Below are positions 8,501 to 15,973 of a stretch of 57,266 bases of DNA, piece by piece (within the stretch, counting starts at the first letter, position 1; each line of letters opens with the position of its first letter). The notes under the pieces are model-generated. The model saw only the letters and a program-made list of their open reading frames with translations. It was not told where the DNA came from and did no database searches. This DNA comes from Halomonas maura (GTDB taxonomy: Bacteria > Pseudomonadota > Gammaproteobacteria > Pseudomonadales > Halomonadaceae): NCBI RefSeq assembly GCF_030409305.1, contig NZ_JAUFPQ010000008.1, forward strand, positions 1 through 57,266, in the 5' to 3' direction. A program made the position numbers and the translations under genes.

Positions 8501-11500
8501 CCCTTGAAGAGGCGCGCTCGATGATGGCTTACGTAGTCCAGCAGCGGCCAGGGAAAGCCCTGGCGGTCGTCGCGAACAATATTGTCCAGCACCGACGAGA
8601 GCCTTCCCGGCAGCATCTTTTCGTCCAGGGTCCCGTCGCGAGCTGCCTCGGCCACCCAATGATCGAAGACGTAGGCCAGCAGCTGGCGCTCCAGGACGGC
8701 GGTGGCTTGCAGGAAGACACCGGGCGGCTGCACGCTGCCGGCCATCATCTCGAGTGGCTCGGCATAGAAGTAGAGATCGTGGGGCGCAGCGTTGGCAATG
8801 GTGACATTCAGGGCATTGCCGTCACGACGCCCGGCTCGGCCGATGCGTTGCAGGTAGTTGGCCTGGGCAGGCGGCGTGGAGCACAGCAGTACCGAGGAGA
8901 GGTCGCCGATGTCGATGCCCATCTCCAGCGTCGGTGTGGCCGAGAGCAGGTTGATGTCCCAGGGGCGGTCGCCTTCGATGAAGGAGTGTTCCACCCGGGC
9001 GCGGGTATCGGCATCCAGCAGGCCGGTATGTTCATGGCTAATCAGCCGGGTAGGCGGTGTGGGTGAGGGCGCCAGTGCCCAGCGGAAGGGCGCGGTCGGC
9101 TCGAATCGGCCACGGCACTGTGGCTGCAGGCAGGCCAGTCCTTGCCAGTGCATCAACTGGTCCGGCGGGGTCTGCTGGCGCTGGCCGCAGGCCGAGCAGC
9201 GTAGTGCCAGCGGCTGGGTCACCGCTCGCCAGTGGGGGCGGGTCAACGCCCACACCTCGCGACCGCGCAGCTGGGCCAGGGCCCGCACCAGCCCCTCGCG
9301 TTCCAGAGCACGCAGCGCCAGGCGATAGGCCTGGCCGAGATCGCCGGCCAGCACCTGATCGGCTTCCAGCTGCTTGAGGAACCAGCCGGCATACCAGTTG
9401 CCGCCGCCCGCGGTCTGCCGCGCGCCGGTGATGCTGTCGAAGTTCTTTGACACCGGCTCCAGGGTCAGGAAGGCCGGTGGGGCGGCGCGGGGGCCGTAGT
9501 TGGGCAGGCACAGGCTGCGGCGGAAGAACCAGGTCTCGCCGCCTTCCCGGGCATAGCCTTCCACCTCGGGGTGTTCGAAGGCGCCTCGGATGCGCAGGCG
9601 ATGCAGCACGCCGAGCAGGAAGCGGGCGGCCTGCGACGCTGTTACCTCGCCGATACCGGGCAGCTCTTGGGCCCAGTCGCCTACCAGGCGCTCGGCGGCG
9701 GCCTCGAGCAGGGGCGTATCCACCCCCAAGGTCACGCGCCCCTGACGCTCCAGGGTACGGCCGATCTGGCTGCGCAGGCCCAGCTCGCTATGCACTTCCC
9801 AGTCCAGCCGCCTGGAGACCAGTTCAGGAAGGTCGCTGCCAGCCGGTAGGCTGCCCTGCTGCTGCAGGCTGTCGGCATCCTTCAGCCAGGCCATGTTGGG
9901 GGCCAGCCAGCGCCCCACGAAGTCGGCATCGCTGCCCGCCTGCCGGCGCATGGCCAGAGTGAAGGTGGTGGCCAGACGATCCAGCGACAGGCCCTGTCCC
10001 TGGCTGACCAGCCAGCCGTCCAGCGCCTGCCGTAGGGCCTGACGCCAGGTGCGTGCCTCGAAGAAGCCGGCGCGGTGAGCGGCATCCTGCACGCTGTCGG
10101 AGAAGGCGATGGCCTTGCGGTCATCGTTGTAGGGCGACTGGTAAAGGCGTGCCAGCAGGGTGCTGGAGAGCGAAGCAGCGCGGAAGCCAAGGATCGATAG
10201 TCCGCCGCGGGAGCGGCACCAGGGGCAGCGCTCGGTGGCAGCCACCAACCGCTCGCGACGCCGTTCCTGCAGTGTTGGCTGCCAGACCCGCAGCTGTTCC
10301 TGAGCGCCGCAAGCCGGGCAGGGGCCGCTGGCCTCTCCATGGGTCAGCGCCGCGCAGGTGGGGCACAGCTGCTTGACCTGGCCGGAGCTATCCTCTGGCG
10401 GACTCGACTGGCGCAGCGGATAGAGAAGGCAGACGTCCGCCGACTGCTGGAAGTAGCCGCGATAGAAGGCGGCGAGGTCGCGGGACACATGGCGAGCATC
10501 CTCTGCTTTCAGTGTGCCCCAGGCCGCGGCGTGGCAGTCGCGACAGTGAATCAACGGCAACCGGAGCGGAACCTCTTCGTCGAGGGCTTGGGCGGGGCGC
10601 GGGCGGCCCTGGGGATCATCATCGGCGTGGATCAGTTCGGGGGTACCGTCCACGCTGGTGACCATGCGCGACAGCTCCCGTAGCCACAGCTGCAGGCGCA
10701 CGGTGAGCAGTGGCGCCAGCGAGGGGGCGCCGTCATCGCGGGGTATCGCCTCACGGGCCGCCGAGACCAGTGCCAGCAGGCTGTGCAGCAGCACCTCCGG
10801 CTCACCGGCCCACTGGCGATCACGTTTCCAGCGCTCCAACAGCGCCTCCAGGTCGGTGACTCCTTCGCTATCCCGCAGCAGTCGATGGAAGGCCTCGTGC
10901 CGCTTGAGGTCGACGCCCAGCGCCACCAAGGCTGCTGAGTGCCTGGGGTGGCCGGCATCGCCCAACGCCGTAACGTCAGTGTCTGGGGGAATATTGCCTT
11001 CAGCAAACCAACGCTGGAAGGCGGCGGCCAGGTAGGCCTCGGGGCGTTCAAAGCGTTGCGGGTCAAGCTGGCGACGCTCGGCCAGTCTTTCCGGCCAGAC
11101 GTGGAAGGCTACTTCGCCATGCTCTTCTATGGCCGCGGCCAGGTATTCCTCCGCGGAAAGACGATCCTCCAGTACCAGGCTGTCTTCATCGAAGCTCGTG
11201 GCGAAGATCGACGCGGCATAGTCGCGTAGGCGCTTCGAGGCCGTGGCGTCGCCGATGGTGGCGGAGGTGCCCACGCAGGCTAGCTCGTCGCTCGCCTGTA
11301 GCCGCTCTCGCAAGCGCCGGATCAGGCAGGCCAGGTCGGTGCCTTGGGCGCCATCGAAGGTATGCAGCTCGTCCACCACCAGGTAGCGCAGGGTGCCGGG
11401 CATGTTGTAGCGCCACAGCGGCTGATCCTTGGGGCGCATCAGCAGGAAGTCGAGCATCTTGTAGTTGGTAAGCAGGATGTCCGGCGGATGCTCGCGCAGG

Positions 11501-12084
11501 GTCTCCTTGTCGGTGATCACCCCGTCCGGCGACATCGTCTTCGACGGCGTTTCGGGGTTGTCGCCGGTGAACAGCCCCACCGTGAGTTTCGTGCCGAGCC
11601 CGTTGGCCAGCTTGGCCACGCGCCGTGCCTGATCCGTGGCCAGGGCGTTCATGGGGTAGATGACCAGCGCCTTGATGCCGCGCTTCTCGGTTACCGCCGG
11701 GTCGGTACGCAGGCTGGTGCAGTGGTCGAGAATCGGTAATAGGAAGCACTCGGTCTTGCCCGAGCCGGTGCCAGTAGCCACCAGCGTGGAGCGCTTAACT
11801 TCCCCACACAAGCGCTGGAAGGCCTGCTGCTGGTGGCGATAGGGCGGGAACCCCGGGTCTACATGCCGGAAGGGGAGGTCACGATCGTCGCGGCGAAACG
11901 GCAGGCCCAGCGACAGGTAAGGCCCCTTGAGCAGCTTACCCGGCGTGGCCAGGAAGCGGTCGATCAGCGCAGTCTCGCCTTGGTCATCCTCGCCGCGGAA
12001 GTACGGCGTGGAGATCGGAAAGGCAGCCCGCAGATAGTCGTGTAGGCTCAGCTGCAGTTCATGGGCAACGATACTCGGCAGCAT
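5536..12084 (-). CDS. Giant DEAH-box helicase with DUF1998, DruE-like
   Basis: A 2182-residue SF2 helicase. It has Walker A GTGSGKT (105-111), DELH box (238-241), SAT motif (GTSATIG) and motif VI GRAGRRDG. Cysteine pairs of zinc-ribbon type recur through the protein (CRDCH, CPTC...CPACG, CPWC, CSACG, CNHC...CPRCG), and a DUF1998/MZB region (GCQQDPMLDGCYRCLLAYRESRH) follows. Size and architecture match DruE, the hallmark protein of Druantia; a fused DrmA-DrmB of DISARM is the alternative. Residues 2122-2182 form the ELAW module also found in two neighbours. The ATG at 12084 has AAGGAG six bases upstream. The stop overlaps the UvrD-type gene. Confidence 0.82.
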   Translation of the reverse strand: MLPSIVAHELQLSLHDYLRAAFPISTPYFRGEDDQGETALIDRFLATPGKLLKGPYLSLGLPFRRDDRDLPFRHVDPGFPPYRHQQQAFQRLCGEVKRSTLVATGTGSGKTECFLLPILDHCTSLRTDPAVTEKRGIKALVIYPMNALATDQARRVAKLANGLGTKLTVGLFTGDNPETPSKTMSPDGVITDKETLREHPPDILLTNYKMLDFLLMRPKDQPLWRYNMPGTLRYLVVDELHTFDGAQGTDLACLIRRLRERLQASDELACVGTSATIGDATASKRLRDYAASIFATSFDEDSLVLEDRLSAEEYLAAAIEEHGEVAFHVWPERLAERRQLDPQRFERPEAYLAAAFQRWFAEGNIPPDTDVTALGDAGHPRHSAALVALGVDLKRHEAFHRLLRDSEGVTDLEALLERWKRDRQWAGEPEVLLHSLLALVSAAREAIPRDDGAPSLAPLLTVRLQLWLRELSRMVTSVDGTPELIHADDDPQGRPRPAQALDEEVPLRLPLIHCRDCHAAAWGTLKAEDARHVSRDLAAFYRGYFQQSADVCLLYPLRQSSPPEDSSGQVKQLCPTCAALTHGEASGPCPACGAQEQLRVWQPTLQERRRERLVAATERCPWCRSRGGLSILGFRAASLSSTLLARLYQSPYNDDRKAIAFSDSVQDAAHRAGFFEARTWRQALRQALDGWLVSQGQGLSLDRLATTFTLAMRRQAGSDADFVGRWLAPNMAWLKDADSLQQQGSLPAGSDLPELVSRRLDWEVHSELGLRSQIGRTLERQGRVTLGVDTPLLEAAAERLVGDWAQELPGIGEVTASQAARFLLGVLHRLRIRGAFEHPEVEGYAREGGETWFFRRSLCLPNYGPRAAPPAFLTLEPVSKNFDSITGARQTAGGGNWYAGWFLKQLEADQVLAGDLGQAYRLALRALEREGLVRALAQLRGREVWALTRPHWRAVTQPLALRCSACGQRQQTPPDQLMHWQGLACLQPQCRGRFEPTAPFRWALAPSPTPPTRLISHEHTGLLDADTRARVEHSFIEGDRPWDINLLSATPTLEMGIDIGDLSSVLLCSTPPAQANYLQRIGRAGRRDGNALNVTIANAAPHDLYFYAEPLEMMAGSVQPPGVFLQATAVLERQLLAYVFDHWVAEAARDGTLDEKMLPGRLSSVLDNIVRDDRQGFPWPLLDYVSHHRARLFKGFCAMFPALGEEAVEHLRGYLEDDAQDTRSLEYRIVNRLWHKANQRQSWRDTIRDYKNQLERRRKQPHDEANEEAMDAINTERRALMDLARRLDAQHTLNFFTDEGLLPNYAFPEEGVTLNGVVIRSVSQAQREVEGEKKSRPYEVVSYDFQRPAQSALVELAPENTFYAVGRALKIDQVNLRLSDIEAWRLCNHCHYSENLAKGDIHGACPRCGSPQWADGAQKRQLLRLREVTANVRDRDSRIGDDSEQREPSFYTRQLLTDIAPGSARFAYRIDDPECPFGFEYVPKARFLEINFGRHDDQAPSLAVAGEERPRSGFRVCQHCGKVQRPGMKAHERHQRFCQLARPGAVEHEGDFIDSLFLYRELSSEALRLLLPLSDVAISDTARHSLIAALHLGLKAHFHGNVDHLRITEQQTPGQAGGPSRHFLVLHDSVPGGTGYLKELMQSPETLLAMLDTARHQLATCGCQQDPMLDGCYRCLLAYRESRHMAKISRRLALELLDRILSRREALVAIDGLDEVDLNALVESELEQRFIDLLPVLDAGIRLVPELVEGNPGWHLTLETGREADGSPRLISWRIEPQRNLGPGDGVLLPTRPDFMLWPGGEANRGARPLALYLDGFQFHYDRLDDDTAKRQAVLASQHFQVWTLGWRDLDKAPLETPLWQRQPDRHLGQAYGPLADQLGLASHHDGAKALSESSLTWLLSYLRDPAGTARQLAEAALGQAFHWLDPRTLKDPALRHALDMELAENAPPGIRRALLPEGDAEGRLLGGALDALNSGASRDGSAGSEAAVSISAAALQDARRLTRELHLHLSLDDRHLPASLEGEGRWRAFWHAANLLQFLPRFSLCSVRGVAGGVVTDAVAKCPALAVETGESLEPQDAISADWQALIDDDLTLLPTDWITTLAKRGLPLPTPGLDVLDAAGEASLTLELAWEGPRVAVVIEEDLPVGWRRLLADWRLVTSLDEGAIDQLVGWLSTDERSEP
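5539..5721 (-). other. Shared C-terminal ELAW module in the DruE-like helicase
   Basis: Residues 2122-2182 contain LTLELAWEGPRVAVVIEED, then WRRLLADWRLVTSLDE. The pattern [LF]ELAW-xx-(R)-V[AG][IV], about 15-20 residues, then GW/DW-x-[VL]-[FYT]-S matches the ends of the HNH and DUF262 proteins upstream. The possible beta-strand/helix order suggests a small compact domain of unknown function. Confidence 0.6.
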
Positions 12085-12218
12085 GCAGGCTCCTTGATCA
12101 CTTCCTTGTGCAGGCTCTTATGTTCACTCAAGTTAACAGAATCACCTGGCTACGCCGAACATCCCCCTAGCTCAACACGGCCTGCGGCTGAAGGTCAGGG
12201 AGCCGTGCAAGGCGTGCC

Positions 12219-13337
12219 TTACAATCGCGTCACGAAGGTCGTGAAGCTGTCGAGAGCTTCATGGACGCTGAACACCTTCCAACCGAGGCGCTCGGCATGC
12301 ATCCTGTCGCGCTCATTGATGGCGATGCCCAGGCGCTGGCGTGGCCACGCCAGCTCCAGCATTCCCTTTACTTCCTGGGTATCGTCTTGCAGGTCGATCC
12401 CGACTTCAGGTACCGGCAGCCTTCCGCTTCGGCAGCGCTCGATGAAGCCCCGTAGTCCGGAGTCGGCTAGGTCGATGACCTCCTGCCAGTTATCAGGGTT
12501 CTGGAACTGCTGGGCATGCCTGAAGCGTGAGATGGTCTGTCTGTCCGTATGCGAGACATACATGCTTTCATGAAAGGCCTCCTTGCTGTGGCAGTCGGCA
12601 CACAGTGCTCTGAGGTTGGCCTTTCGGTTATCACTCTTGACGCCGTTGACATGGTGGACGTGGAGCAGTTTTGGCTGCTCCGCGAGATGCACGCCACACT
12701 TCTCGCAGGTGTATCCCTTCTCCTGGCGAAAGGCACGAGATACCTCCGGCCAGTCCGAGGTATAGCCTTCTTTCTCTCCGGTCTTGCGCAGAGGCATGTG
12801 GGTGAAAAAAGAGCTGTAGGTCTGAAAGAACTCACTCAGATCGAAATTCTTGAAGGCCGAATAATTGCCCGGCTTGCTGTAACCCTTGTAGTTGAGGTAA
12901 GTCAGGCAGTTCTTGCAGATGTGAAGCCCGGTTTTTCCTTCAACGGGTTGGCGAGTCATATAGTCATAACCGGTGATGTAAAATTCACCGGATATGTCGT
13001 TGGTGACTACATAGCGCTCGAAGCGTCCTTCGTTACGCATCTTATGTAATGTACGGCATTCGGCGACGTGATACTTCTTGCCGACTTTCGGGTCGAGGAG
13101 AGCCTCCTGAGCCTTTGATCCATGATCCTGGATATAGAGGAGTACCTGCCGACCACGATAGGAAAGCAGACCGTCGGTTTGTTCCAGGTCGTTGATATCT
13201 TCAAGCTCGATGCCCTCTGTACCGAGTTTGTCCTCCCAGGGCTCGCGAGGCGTGTCGAGGACAAAGTCATCTTCGATGGGATCGCCCATCTTCCTTGCAG
13301 CAGCAAAAAGGGAAGAGAAGTCAACGGTGAGTTTCAT
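12219..13337 (-). CDS. HNH endonuclease, ZorE-like position, with C-terminal ELAWP module
   Basis: The 372-residue product has a mid-protein zinc-binding pair (CKNC near 143-146). An HNH motif follows at roughly 210-258, with CEKCG, LHVHHVNGVKSDNRKANL and CADCH, i.e. a four-cysteine HNH. Residues 321-372 carry LELAWPRQRLGIAI...LGWKVFSVHE, the module shared with two neighbours. Its ATG overlaps the zorB stop by one base (TGATG). The order zorA-zorB-HNH matches type II Zorya, where ZorE is an HNH nickase that attacks invading DNA. Homology to ZorE proper is inferred from position and domain, not alignment. Confidence 0.72.
   Translation of the reverse strand: MKLTVDFSSLFAAARKMGDPIEDDFVLDTPREPWEDKLGTEGIELEDINDLEQTDGLLSYRGRQVLLYIQDHGSKAQEALLDPKVGKKYHVAECRTLHKMRNEGRFERYVVTNDISGEFYITGYDYMTRQPVEGKTGLHICKNCLTYLNYKGYSKPGNYSAFKNFDLSEFFQTYSSFFTHMPLRKTGEKEGYTSDWPEVSRAFRQEKGYTCEKCGVHLAEQPKLLHVHHVNGVKSDNRKANLRALCADCHSKEAFHESMYVSHTDRQTISRFRHAQQFQNPDNWQEVIDLADSGLRGFIERCRSGRLPVPEVGIDLQDDTQEVKGMLELAWPRQRLGIAINERDRMHAERLGWKVFSVHEALDSFTTFVTRL
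12222..12377 (-). other. Shared C-terminal ELAWP module in the HNH protein
   Basis: Residues 321-372 read QEVKGMLELAWPRQRLGIAI, then LGWKVFSVHEAL. It is very close to the second copy in the DUF262 protein (VVGAFELAWPERKVGIWS...VGWHLYSLEEV). Both sit at the extreme C-terminus. Confidence 0.65.
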
Positions 13338-14056
13338 CAGTTGCCATCCAGTATCTGGCGAATCTGCGTCTCGGCATTGGTGATCACGCGGAAACTGACT
13401 CGTCGAGACCTTTCCGGATCTTCTTGGCCTTCCTCATCAAGCACGACGCGTGACGAGGAGAAGCCAACGGCGGCAATATTGGCCTTGATCCATTCCTGGT
13501 GTGTGGATACCTCGGGAAGGTCATACAGGTAGCCAAGGACAGAACGCGTCCTTCCCTGGGAGAGTTCCATGTTGTTGAAATAGGCTTCCTCATCGGTAGA
13601 GCCTGGCGCCCAGCGACTGCTGGTATGTCCTTCAATTCGCACTTCGTTGATCGAGTCCGAGAAGTCAAGCAGTATGTCGAGATACCGTGGAAAGAAGTCA
13701 ACGAGGATCTGCTGGAACCTCGGGCGCAGTGACTCGGAGCCGGTGGCAAAGAGAACTTCCGGCGATTGGAAGGTAAAGGCCAGCGTGTCGTCATCTACAG
13801 AGGCCTGCCATCTGTCCAGGTCCTTCTCGAATTCGTCCATCAGGGCATCGTAGATCGCGACCTGATTTTCCTGGTAGGCAACGGCGACCTCCTTGATGCG
13901 ATCACGTTCGAGCAGCGCATTGCGCATCAGGGCGATGGAGATGAAAAGAAACACCATCATCAGACCAGCCATCAGGTCCGAGACCGATAGCCAATGGTGC
14001 TCGTCTCCCGTGCCGGCGCTGTGCCCCTTTCCGAAAACAGATCTCAACCGGCTCAT
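13337..14056 (-). CDS. zorB: ZorB-like MotB/OmpA stator protein
   Basis: The 239-residue product has an N-terminal cytoplasmic stretch, one transmembrane helix (SDLMAGLMMVFLFISIALM, about 27-45) and a periplasmic OmpA/MotB-type domain (VRIEGHTSSRW, then NMELSQGRTRSVLGYL). The aspartate at the start of the helix fits the ion-carrying Asp of MotB/ZorB. In Zorya, ZorA5B2 is a proton/ion-driven motor that anchors to peptidoglycan and senses invasion. The gene overlaps its neighbours by one base on both sides (TGATG), indicating coupled translation. Confidence 0.85.
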   Translation of the reverse strand: MSRLRSVFGKGHSAGTGDEHHWLSVSDLMAGLMMVFLFISIALMRNALLERDRIKEVAVAYQENQVAIYDALMDEFEKDLDRWQASVDDDTLAFTFQSPEVLFATGSESLRPRFQQILVDFFPRYLDILLDFSDSINEVRIEGHTSSRWAPGSTDEEAYFNNMELSQGRTRSVLGYLYDLPEVSTHQEWIKANIAAVGFSSSRVVLDEEGQEDPERSRRVSFRVITNAETQIRQILDGN

Positions 14057-15918
14057 CAGTAGGATCCACTGTTGGCTGTCTGCACGATCTGCTGCATCTG
14101 CTGCGTCAGCTTCTGGTAATCATTAGTAAAGCGGCCGGATATCTGCGTGAGGGCACGCCCCATTTCGGTCATGACCCGCTCCAGCTCCTGCTGCATGCTG
14201 TCATCCACGGCCTTAAGCTGAGAGTTGACGCTTTCGGCCGTGCGCTGCGTGGCCTGACGCATGATCCCTTCCATCTGTTGAAGGGATTCATCCATCTTGT
14301 GCGTCTGCATGCTCGTCATCTCCTCCACTGAGCGCGATAGACGCTGCTGCATCTGCTCGATGCTCTCGTGCACCTGGTTCTGTACCGAGCGGATATGCTG
14401 CTCAGTCTGTTTGCCTGCATCCGCCAGGGTCTGGCTGAGGGCTTGGCTCTCCTTCGTCAGGGTCTCGCCCATGTTGCGAACATGGCCGTTGACGTCCTTC
14501 AGGGCATCATCGAACTGCTCAGCGATCTGCTCGGATTTAGACGCCAATGTATCGGAAGTCTGACTTAAACTACGAGCCACATTGTCAAAATTTTGGTTGA
14601 CTGATTCTGAACCTTGGGTAAGAACCTCCATAGCTGACGCGGCACCATCACGCAGCCTTTCCGCTGCATCCTTTGCACTGTTGGAAAGGTCATCACTGAG
14701 TTTCTCTACTCCTTCCTGCGTGGTCGACTGGAACTTCTTGAGGAACTCCTGGAGCATCGAGTCGTGAGCCTCGATATACTTGTCGGAGTCATCGAGCAGC
14801 TTTTTGTAGTGCTCGCTGGCACTCTGCGCAGCCCCGCTGACATCCCGGACTGTGCTGTCAACCTGCTCGCGTATGGTTGGCACGGCTTCGACGGCAGCAT
14901 CGCGCATGCCCTTGAACGCCTCGAGGTGATTGGTGAGCTCATTCAGCTGATGGCGTGTGGTTTCCAGCAGTGACTTGAGGCCTTCCATGGTATCCGGGAT
15001 GGCGCCAGCCTTCTCGCTGATATGTGCCACGGACTGCTCGGTCTGGGTAATGGCCTGAACCCCGTGGTCATACTGGGTCTTCATGTCCGCCAGCTGGTGT
15101 CGATAGTTCTCCTGCCACTCCACCAGCTTCTGGACGGAGGCATCGAGTGCCTTGAAGTTTTCACCAAACTGCTCAGTCAAGTTCTTGTTGAAGTCGGCGA
15201 TGACCTCCTTCAAGGCGTTGATGACCGTCTCGGTGGCAGAGCGGGAGAGCATCTCGGCGAAATCCTTGAGCTGCTGTTCAAGGTCATCGGCAAACCGCTC
15301 GAACCGTTCCGCCTGTTGCTCCGACTGCTTGTTGAGGTTACCCAACACGTCCAGCTGCTGCTTTCCGTTGTCATTGAGCGTCCCGAGCTTGTCGCCGATG
15401 TCCCGATTATCGGTACGAAGCAGCTTCAGCTGGGAGACCAGGGAGCTGTCTTCGTCGCCGGCGATGGCATGGCGTAGCTTCTCCAGGCTCTCCGACTGGG
15501 CCTGGAGGCTGGCATGAATATCCTCGGGGCCCACTTCCTCGGGCCCAACGCCCGACACTTCGCCCGGCTGCATGAACTTAAAACTCGTAGTGACAACCTT
15601 GAAGGTGATCGCGGCAGCCATGCCCAGCAGGCTGGTCATGAAGGCAGTTTCCAGGCCACTGAGCAGTAAAGCAATGCTGCTATCGATATCGGCTGGATCG
15701 AAGTGCATGAGGCCGATGACGATACCGATAAAGGTACCGAGGATACCCAGTGATGTCAGAAGGTTGGGTGCATAGTGCGCGAAGCCGCGTATCCTGTCGG
15801 TCTTGTAGCCGTATAACGCTAGGAGAAAGGCACCGATGATCAGCCAGAAGAAGATGTAGGTTACGCTTTCAGCTTCCTGGCCTCTCAAGAATGCTTCTAG
15901 AGCCGCTGCTGGATTCAT
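14056..15918 (-). CDS. zorA: ZorA-like MotA/ExbB motor protein with long cytoplasmic tail
   Basis: The 620-residue product has three evident membrane segments near the N-terminus (YIFFWLIIGAFLLALYGY; LLTSLGILGTFIGIVIGL; TAFMTSLLGMAAAITFKVV), matching the MotA/TolQ/ExbB proton-channel fold. About 430 residues of glutamine- and glutamate-rich, heptad-like coiled coil follow. That long tail is the hallmark of ZorA, where it forms a cytoplasmic rod thought to signal from the motor to the nuclease effector. It precedes zorB with a one-base overlap. A 55-bp gap separates it from the DUF262 gene upstream. Confidence 0.86.
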   Translation of the reverse strand: MNPAAALEAFLRGQEAESVTYIFFWLIIGAFLLALYGYKTDRIRGFAHYAPNLLTSLGILGTFIGIVIGLMHFDPADIDSSIALLLSGLETAFMTSLLGMAAAITFKVVTTSFKFMQPGEVSGVGPEEVGPEDIHASLQAQSESLEKLRHAIAGDEDSSLVSQLKLLRTDNRDIGDKLGTLNDNGKQQLDVLGNLNKQSEQQAERFERFADDLEQQLKDFAEMLSRSATETVINALKEVIADFNKNLTEQFGENFKALDASVQKLVEWQENYRHQLADMKTQYDHGVQAITQTEQSVAHISEKAGAIPDTMEGLKSLLETTRHQLNELTNHLEAFKGMRDAAVEAVPTIREQVDSTVRDVSGAAQSASEHYKKLLDDSDKYIEAHDSMLQEFLKKFQSTTQEGVEKLSDDLSNSAKDAAERLRDGAASAMEVLTQGSESVNQNFDNVARSLSQTSDTLASKSEQIAEQFDDALKDVNGHVRNMGETLTKESQALSQTLADAGKQTEQHIRSVQNQVHESIEQMQQRLSRSVEEMTSMQTHKMDESLQQMEGIMRQATQRTAESVNSQLKAVDDSMQQELERVMTEMGRALTQISGRFTNDYQKLTQQMQQIVQTANSGSY

Positions 15919-15973
15919 TGCAAAACCTCCGATGATGACTGCCTGCCGTTGATCGGTTCATGAATGGCTGGGC

